DNA from: JBLMZH01 sp050258715
GTDB taxonomy: Bacteria; Patescibacteriota; Doudnabacteria; UBA920; O2-02-FULL-48-8
DNA length: 9,469 bases
NCBI GenBank assembly: GCA_050258715.1
Contig: JBLMZH010000014.1
Coordinates: 1-9,469 of the forward strand
Reading direction: 5' to 3'
A program made the translations under genes and the position numbers. Below the pieces are notes generated by a model. That model ran no database searches and was not told where the DNA came from. It worked only from the letters and a program-made list of their open reading frames with translations. Every line of letters starts with the position of its first letter. Positions within the stretch are counted from its first letter, which is position 1. Below, in pieces: positions 5,878 to 9,469 of this stretch.

Positions 5878-6711
5878 TTATTTCGCCCTTCTCTTAACGA
5901 TGAACTTTGAAGTCGACTTCTTGGGGTTGCGGGTTCGAACTCCCAAAGCATGCTTGCCCCACGGAGTTTTCGGATATTTCAAACCGATCGGGTTGTGGCC
6001 TTCGCCTCCGCCATGCGGGTGGTCAACCGGGTTCATGGCCTTGCCTCGAACGGACGGCCTGATTCCGCGGTGGCGGGTGCGTCCGGCCTTGCCGAACCTG
6101 ACATACATCCAGTCGTTGTTGGAAACCTGGCCGATGGTCGCATAAGCGTTGGCCGGCACGCGCCTGATTTCGCCTGAAGGCATTTTGAGCATGACGTGAT
6201 TGCCTTCGCTGGCTTGGATTATGGCATAAGTGCCGGCGGCGCGGGCGACTCTGCCGCCCTGGCCGCTTAAAAGTTCGATATTGTGAACAAAAGTTCCGAC
6301 CGGCATGTTCCTTAAAATCATTCGATTACCCGGCTTGACCTCGGTTCTTTCTGCGGTCAAAACCTTGTCGCCGACCTTCAGTCCGTCCGGAGCCAGAATG
6401 TAGCGCTTCTCGCCGTCATTGAAAGCGATCAAAGAAATAAAGGCGCTGTGAGTCGGGCTGTATTCCACTGTCTGGACCTTGGCCGGAACATTCAGTTTAT
6501 CCCTGAGCATGTCAACGATCCTGATTCTTTGTTTGTGTCCGCCGCCCTGGTGCCTGACGGTAATCTTGCCTTGGTTATTGCGGCCGGCATTCTTCTTTTG
6601 GGAAACGATCAAAGACTTCGGAGTCTTCACCCGCTTGTTGAGCACTGAGTAGTCGGTCACCGAATGGATTCTTCTCCCAGCGCTGGTCGGTTTGTAGATT
6701 TTGATCGCCAT
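5878..6711 (-). CDS. rplB: Large subunit ribosomal protein uL2 (L2)
   Basis: uL2 is one of the most conserved ribosomal proteins; it supports subunit association, tRNA binding and peptidyl-transferase assembly. The 277-residue product, close to the usual 273-277, shows the RNA-binding NNQGKITVRHQGGGHK (45-60), VEYSPTHSAFISLI (82-95) and PVDHPHGGGEGHNPIG (228-243). His231 in the last motif corresponds to E. coli His229, the residue linked to peptidyl transfer. No Shine-Dalgarno is visible before the ATG at 6711. It follows a 37-nt AT-rich gap after rplW and is followed by rpsS after one base. Confidence 0.98.
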   Translation of the reverse strand: MAIKIYKPTSAGRRIHSVTDYSVLNKRVKTPKSLIVSQKKNAGRNNQGKITVRHQGGGHKQRIRIVDMLRDKLNVPAKVQTVEYSPTHSAFISLIAFNDGEKRYILAPDGLKVGDKVLTAERTEVKPGNRMILRNMPVGTFVHNIELLSGQGGRVARAAGTYAIIQASEGNHVMLKMPSGEIRRVPANAYATIGQVSNNDWMYVRFGKAGRTRHRGIRPSVRGKAMNPVDHPHGGGEGHNPIGLKYPKTPWGKHALGVRTRNPKKSTSKFIVKRRAK

Positions 6712-6716
6712 GTGTT

Positions 6717-6740
6717 AGAAAATGGATTCTAGAAAATAGA
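6717..6740 (-). repeat. Short 14-bp-period direct repeat in the rplW-rplB spacer
   Basis: On the plus strand AGAAAATGGA (6717-6726) recurs as AGAAAATAGA (6731-6740), one difference in ten bases. The 37-nt gap between rplW and rplB is otherwise AT-rich and unremarkable, and contains no Shine-Dalgarno for rplB. The repeat is short and may be chance. Confidence 0.35.
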
Positions 6741-6748
6741 AATTAAAG

Positions 6749-7195
6749 TTAAACGCCTTCTGCCAATCCCGAGATCTTCTCGCCCGCCTTCAGCGTGATG
6801 ATGGCCTTCTTCCAGTCAGAGGTTCTGCCGAACGTCCGGCCATAGCGCCTGGACTTGCCCTTGCTTAAGACCACATTCACGTCGGCGACATGCACATCGT
6901 AGACTCTCTCAACCGCTTTCTTGATCTCGATCTTATTGGCTTCTTTTGCGACCCGGAAGACATAAACGCCCTTGCCGGACAGCGAGTTGGTCTTTTCGGA
7001 AAGATGATAGTTGTAAAGGATGCGGTGCGCGACCCCGGTGTCTTCCTTGAGCTTAACCTCTTTTTTCTCGGCCTTCTCTTTGGGGGCGTCGTCCTTGACC
7101 ATATCCAAAACGTTCTCGGAAGCCTTGGAAGCGCTCTTCGGCTTTTTCAGCCGTTTCTGGTCGTCCTTTTTTCTGAAATTATCTAAAAGTCCCAT
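6749..7195 (-). CDS. rplW: Large subunit ribosomal protein uL23 (L23) with N-terminal extension
   Basis: uL23 forms the main docking point at the tunnel exit for trigger factor, SRP and the translocon. The core runs from about residue 56 to 143: HLSEKTNSL (64-72), VFRVAKEANKIEIKKAVERVYDV (79-101) and GRTSDWKKAIITLKAGE (123-139). Glu67 matches E. coli Glu18, the trigger-factor contact. Residues 1-52 are extra. They start MGLLDNFRKK, continue as a Lys-rich linker, and their first ten residues resemble the amphipathic membrane-binding N-terminus seen in FtsY proteins. The start follows the rplD stop after one base (TAATATG) with only a weak GAGAAG upstream. Confidence 0.96.
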   Translation of the reverse strand: MGLLDNFRKKDDQKRLKKPKSASKASENVLDMVKDDAPKEKAEKKEVKLKEDTGVAHRILYNYHLSEKTNSLSGKGVYVFRVAKEANKIEIKKAVERVYDVHVADVNVVLSKGKSRRYGRTFGRTSDWKKAIITLKAGEKISGLAEGV

Positions 7196-7196
7196 A

Positions 7197-7835
7197 TTAC
7201 TTTAAGTAGGTCTTCTCAATTAATTCGAGCGCGTCCTTGGTCGCGATCAGATCATGATGCAGGAGGTCAACGACATTAAGGCGGTTGGCTACGAGCACGG
7301 TCTTGTTCGGAATATTCTTTAAAGTCCGTTCCATGACCTTATCAGTCTTGTCCACAATAAAGGCGATTTTTTTGCCCAAGCCCGCTTTCTCGGCGAAGGC
7401 GGCAATGGCTTTGGCCATCTGATTGGTCTTTTCCAAAGCAGTGAACTTGTCGACTATTACGAGCTTTCCTTCATTGACCTTGTCGGTAAGAATTGAAAAC
7501 ACGGCTGAGCGGAAAGCGCTGCGGTTGATCTTAACGGAAAAGTTGCGGTCGTTGCGGGGTCCGAAAGTGACTCCGCCATGCCGCCACAGCGGCGAGCGGA
7601 CAGAACCGGCGCGGGCGCGGCCCGTACCCTTTTGCTTCCAGGGCTTCTTGCCCGAACCTTGGACTTCGCCGCGGTTCTTGGTATGAGCCGAGGATGAACG
7701 GGCGTTGTTATGCTGGGCGCGCACGGCCTCGAAGACCAGGTTAGCCTTGATCTTTTCCAGCCCGAAAATCTTTGGATTGAGATCCAGTTCGGAAACTTTT
7801 TCGCCTGCTTGGTTTAAGACTGAGGTCTTGGTCAT
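7197..7835 (-). CDS. rplD: Large subunit ribosomal protein uL4 (L4)
   Basis: uL4 reaches into the exit tunnel opposite uL22; in E. coli it also represses its own operon through the S10 leader. The 212-residue protein carries the tunnel-loop signature KNRGEVQGSGKKPWKQKG (53-70) and TGRARAGSVRSPLWRHGGVTFGP (71-93). The C-terminal alpha/beta domain includes NRLNVVDLLHHD. It starts 4 nt after rplC with no Shine-Dalgarno, so coupled translation is likely. If uL4 feedback exists here, the nearest structured candidate target is the rpsJ-rplC spacer (inference). Confidence 0.97.
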   Translation of the reverse strand: MTKTSVLNQAGEKVSELDLNPKIFGLEKIKANLVFEAVRAQHNNARSSSAHTKNRGEVQGSGKKPWKQKGTGRARAGSVRSPLWRHGGVTFGPRNDRNFSVKINRSAFRSAVFSILTDKVNEGKLVIVDKFTALEKTNQMAKAIAAFAEKAGLGKKIAFIVDKTDKVMERTLKNIPNKTVLVANRLNVVDLLHHDLIATKDALELIEKTYLK

Positions 7836-7839
7836 GGCT

Positions 7840-8445
7840 TTATTTGCTGGTTGCGATCTTGACGATGCCGCCGTTGGCTCCGGGAACCGCCCCTTTAATG
7901 GCGATCAAATTCCTTTCCAGATCAACTTCGACGACTTCCAAATTTTTCACAGTCCTGACTCCGGCCATGCGTCCAGCCATTCGCTTGCCTTTCCTGACGT
8001 GTTGCGGAAAACGACCGCCGATAGAGCCTACTGCCCTTGGGTGGTCGTGTCCGTGCGAAGCCGGGGCCCCGGCAAAGCCGTGGCGCTTGACTGGTCCTGC
8101 AAAACCGCGTCCTTTCATTTCGGCGCTGACTGAAACCTTGTCTCCGACTGCGAAAGTATCAACCTTAATCTCCTGGCCGGTCTGAAACTCGGACGGGTTC
8201 TTAACTCTGAATTCGATCAACTTTAGGAAACTGCCAATGCCTTTGAGGTGGCCTGTCATGGCCTTGTTCGGCTTTCGCTTCTTCCCAAAACCGACCTGAA
8301 CCGCGGTGTACTTATCCTTATCATTAGTTTTAATCTGAGTAATCTTGGCCCCGGATGATTTCAAAATAGTGACAGGGATGACTAATCCGTCCTTGCCAAA
8401 AATCTGGGACATTTGAATTTTTTCTGCGATCAGAAATTTTTCCAT
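7840..8445 (-). CDS. rplC: Large subunit ribosomal protein uL3 (L3)
   Basis: uL3 starts 50S assembly and sends a long loop to the peptidyl-transferase centre. The 201 residues contain KGRGFAGPVKRHGFAG (111-126), ASHGHDHPRAVGSIGGRFPQHVRKGKRMAGRM (129-160) and LIAIKGAVPGANGG (180-193). The N-terminus, MEKFLIAEKIQMSQIF, is divergent: the usual G-K-K-x-G-M-T-Q-I-F has lost both glycines. The loop around GGRFPQHV differs from the E. coli GQNQTPGKV and is one residue shorter, so the Gln methylated there (Gln150) has no certain equivalent. No Shine-Dalgarno precedes the ATG. The 164-nt region upstream is structured. Confidence 0.97.
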   Translation of the reverse strand: MEKFLIAEKIQMSQIFGKDGLVIPVTILKSSGAKITQIKTNDKDKYTAVQVGFGKKRKPNKAMTGHLKGIGSFLKLIEFRVKNPSEFQTGQEIKVDTFAVGDKVSVSAEMKGRGFAGPVKRHGFAGAPASHGHDHPRAVGSIGGRFPQHVRKGKRMAGRMAGVRTVKNLEVVEVDLERNLIAIKGAVPGANGGIVKIATSK

Positions 8446-8457
8446 AATTGCGGTATT

Positions 8458-8513
8458 AAAAAACCGTTTAGATCCTTGTTCCCTAACGGAAACCAGAACC
8501 TGAACGGTTCTTC
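8458..8513 (-). terminator. Possible attenuator stem with U-run before rplC
   Basis: The 5' arm GAAGAACCGUU (8513-8503) pairs with AACGGUUUUUU (8468-8458): seven Watson-Crick pairs followed by two A-U and two G-U pairs. A run of six U ends the element 12 nt before the rplC start. The 34-nt loop can hold the GUUUCC/GGGAAC hairpin. The 5' arm overlaps the competing AGAACC/GGUUCU hairpin, so both cannot form fully. The large loop makes this weaker than a standard intrinsic terminator. Confidence 0.4.
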
Positions 8514-8578
8514 TTGAGGATTCGATTGATGGGTATTATGAGATTTTTAAACCTTTTTAAGATCTTAGGCGCCTTGTC

Positions 8579-8597
8579 GATCTCCCTTTAAGGGATC
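8579..8597 (-). other. Stem-loop just downstream of rpsJ
   Basis: In the transcript GAUCCC-UUAAA-GGGAGAUC can form a six-pair stem with a small bulge, 12 nt after the rpsJ TAG. No U-run follows, so it is not a classical terminator. It could protect the rpsJ 3' end or mark a processing point. Confidence 0.4.
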
Positions 8598-8609
8598 AGC
8601 GCAACTTGC

Positions 8610-8933
8610 CTACATCTTAATTTCTACATCCACGCCTGCCGGCAGATTGAGATTGCTTAAGGCGTCAATGGTTTTGGGGGTCGGGCTTCCGATATCGATC
8701 AGCCGCTTGTGGACCCGCATTTCGAACTGTTCCCGCGCGTTCTTATGAACAAAGGTCGAACGGTTCACGGTATATTTGGTCTTTTCCGTAGGAAGCGGGA
8801 CAGGGCCGATAACCGTGGCTCCGGTCCTTTTGGCCGTTTCCACGATCGAGCGCGCTGATTGGTCAATCAGCTTATGGTCGTAAGCCCTGATTTTGATTCG
8901 GATCCTTCCGGTATCAGCAGTTTCTTGTGGCAT
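8610..8933 (-). CDS. rpsJ: Small subunit ribosomal protein uS10 (S10, NusE)
   Basis: uS10 belongs to the 30S head and, as NusE, links ribosomes and NusB to RNA polymerase in antitermination. The 107 residues show IRIKIRAYDHKLIDQSARSIVETAKRTGA (11-39), GPVPLPTEKTKYTVNRSTFVHKNAREQFEMR (43-73) and HKRLIDI, followed by the PxGVDVEIKM-type end. It is a few residues longer than E. coli (103) because of its N-terminus. It is the only complete gene here ending in TAG. No Shine-Dalgarno is visible before the ATG at 8933. It follows a good promoter with an untranslated leader of roughly 45 nt. Confidence 0.98.
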   Translation of the reverse strand: MPQETADTGRIRIKIRAYDHKLIDQSARSIVETAKRTGATVIGPVPLPTEKTKYTVNRSTFVHKNAREQFEMRVHKRLIDIGSPTPKTIDALSNLNLPAGVDVEIKM

Positions 8934-8983
8934 TCAACTTGTAAATCTGCTTAATTGCTAGGTTTCTTAATGGCAGCCTCGGT

Positions 8984-9012
8984 ATTTTATATAATTTTGC
9001 CTGATTCGTCAA
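8984..9012 (-). promoter_or_regulatory. Sigma-70 type promoter for the S10 operon
   Basis: TTGACG (-35, 9012-9007) and TAAAAT (-10, 8989-8984) are separated by exactly 17 bases, and each matches the consensus at five of six positions. The AT-rich spacer end (AAAATTATA) fits. Transcription would start near 8977, about 45 nt before rpsJ. The -35 box lies 3 nt from the base of the inverted repeat downstream of tuf. This suggests the ribosomal genes can be transcribed independently of tuf. Confidence 0.7.
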
Positions 9013-9015
9013 CTC

Positions 9016-9082
9016 CCCAGCCCCAGTTTTTCCTGGTAACCCGGGAAAAGTCCAGCCCCAGTCTGGAAAAACTGGGGCTGGG
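9016..9082. repeat. 18-bp perfect inverted repeat with an extra internal copy
   Basis: The arm at 9016-9033 (CCCAGCCCCAGTTTTTCC) is perfectly complementary to 9065-9082. Between them, 11 bases of the left arm (CCAGCCCCAGT) are repeated directly at 9052-9062. The right arm can therefore pair with either copy. Also TTTTCC (9028-9033) can pair with GGAAAA (9044-9049). It fills much of the gap between tuf and the rpsJ promoter. It may be a multi-state terminator or a dispersed palindromic repeat. Confidence 0.8.
9052..9081 (-). terminator. Candidate intrinsic terminator after tuf
   Basis: In transcript order CCAGCCCCAGU (9081-9071), an 8-nt loop and ACUGGGGCUGG (9062-9052) give an 11-bp GC-rich perfect stem, followed by ACUUUU. 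The stem is strong, but the U-run has only four bases and is offset by two, so termination may be partial. It begins 14 nt after the tuf stop codon. The longer alternative stem (9082-9065 with 9033-9016) lacks a U-run and could act as an antiterminator. Confidence 0.5.
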
Positions 9083-9095
9083 CTGGAAATATGGC

Positions 9096-9469
9096 TTATT
9101 TATCGATCTTTAGCACGCTGCCGGCTCCGACGGTGTGCCCACCTTCGCGAATGGCGAAACGGCTCTTTTCCTCGAGAGCGATCGGGCTAATGAGCTTGAT
9201 CTTTAAGGTGACAGTGTCGCCCGGCATGACCATTTCCTGGCCGGCCGGAAGTTCGACTTCCCCGGTCACGTCAGTGGTCCGGATGTAGAACTGGGGCTTG
9301 GAGCCCTTAAAGAACGGAGTGTGCCGCCCGCCTTCTTCCTTGGTCAGGATGTAGACTTGGGCGTCGAATTCAGTGTGCGGAGTGATGGAGCCCGGCTTGC
9401 AAAGAACTTGCCCGCGCTCAACTTCATCTTTCTTGGTACCGCGAATCAAAATTCCAGCATTGTCTCCGG
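9096..9469 (-). CDS. tuf: Elongation factor Tu, C-terminal 123 residues
   Basis: EF-Tu is the GTPase that brings aminoacyl-tRNA to the ribosomal A site. The gene enters from the right edge, so the GTPase domain is outside the window. The visible part reads GDNAGILIRGTKKDEVERGQ, the end of domain 2, then CKPGSITPHTEFDAQVYILTKEEGGRHTPF and PQFYIRTTDVTG of domain 3, and ends REGGHTVGAGSVLKIDK with TAA. The frame is open to base 9469. The TTG codon at 9449 is internal, not a start. Position next to rpsJ is the common str-S10 arrangement, so fusA, rpsG and rpsL are expected upstream. Confidence 0.98.
   Translation of the reverse strand, partial: GDNAGILIRGTKKDEVERGQVLCKPGSITPHTEFDAQVYILTKEEGGRHTPFFKGSKPQFYIRTTDVTGEVELPAGQEMVMPGDTVTLKIKLISPIALEEKSRFAIREGGHTVGAGSVLKIDK

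Larger units (their letters stand above)
8446..8609 (-). promoter_or_regulatory. Structured 164-nt spacer between rpsJ and rplC, candidate leader
   Basis: No coding frame is supported here, and the gap is far longer than others in the operon (1-65 nt). In transcript order it holds a hairpin just after rpsJ (8597-8579), AT-rich runs, then a cluster of compact hairpins. One is AGAACC-GUUCA-GGUUCU (8511-8495, 6 perfect pairs). Another is GUUUCC-GUUA-GGGAAC (8493-8478, 6 pairs, one of them G-U). A late arm, AACGGUUUUUU (8468-8458), can instead pair with the AACCGUU at 8509-8503. Such mutually exclusive folding is what an autoregulated leader or attenuator looks like. Function is inferred. Confidence 0.5.

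Noticed and set aside
5877..5951. 25-residue N-terminal extension of S19 from the ATG at 5951
   Set aside because: It lies inside rplB and does not resemble uS19; the ATG at 5876 gives the conserved MGRSLKKGPF start with an AAGGG box.
6725..6745. Possible internal promoter before rplB with a TAGAAT -10
   Set aside because: The -10-like hexamer is good, but the only -35 candidate (TTTAAC) is poor and the region is simply AT-rich.
8520..8575. Possible promoter before rplC with CATAAT as -10
   Set aside because: No TTGACA-like hexamer lies at 16-18 bases upstream; the region is better explained as an AT-rich part of the leader.
1..9469. Alternative genetic code with UGA as a sense codon (as in Gracilibacteria or SR1)
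   Set aside because: No in-frame UGA occurs in any conserved gene and proteins end at the expected points with TAA or TAG. The absence of UGA stops among 20 genes is explained by the usual TAA preference of highly expressed genes.
1..9469. CRISPR array, tRNA, rRNA, insertion sequence or prophage signal
   Set aside because: The window is tightly packed with ribosomal protein genes, and the only repeats are the short intergenic ones described.

Overview
This window is a nearly unbroken bacterial ribosomal protein operon (the fused S10 and spc operons). Every supported gene lies on the minus strand, so transcription runs from high to low coordinates. I see no supported plus-strand gene; the open frames there lie antisense to ribosomal protein genes.

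Organism: a bacterium of medium GC content using the standard code, with no in-frame UGA and stops almost all TAA (rpsJ uses TAG). Several traits point to the Candidate Phyla Radiation (Patescibacteria), most likely a Parcubacteria-type lineage. rpsE (uS5) is followed directly by rplO (uL15) with an 8-nt overlap, so rpmD (uL30), which usually sits between them, is missing. uL23 and uL22 carry long charged extensions, and uL3 and uL16 have divergent residues at normally conserved places. The lineage is an inference from protein features, not from a search.

Layout in transcription order: the 3' end of tuf (EF-Tu); a 162-nt spacer with nested repeats, a possible terminator and a good sigma-70 type promoter; rpsJ (S10); a 164-nt structured spacer that looks like a leader or attenuator; then rplC (L3), rplD (L4), rplW (L23), rplB (L2), rpsS (S19), rplV (L22); a 65-nt spacer made of a 10-bp tandem repeat; rpsC (S3), rplP (L16), rpmC (L29), rpsQ (S17), rplN (L14), rplX (L24), rplE (L5), rpsN (S14, zinc form), rpsH (S8), rplF (L6), rplR (L18), rpsE (S5), and the first codons of rplO (L15).

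How it works together: the genes encode much of the 30S head and the 50S peptidyl-transferase and exit-tunnel surroundings, made in stoichiometric amounts by translational coupling. Many junctions overlap or have a 1-nt gap, five of them with the identical string TAATATG (stop, one base, start). Most genes at tight junctions have a recognisable Shine-Dalgarno sequence, whereas those behind longer AT-rich spacers mostly lack one.

No wholly new system is visible. The items most worth a second look are the non-coding elements (tuf-rpsJ repeats, rpsJ-rplC leader, rplV-rpsC tandem repeat) and the lineage-specific protein extensions.
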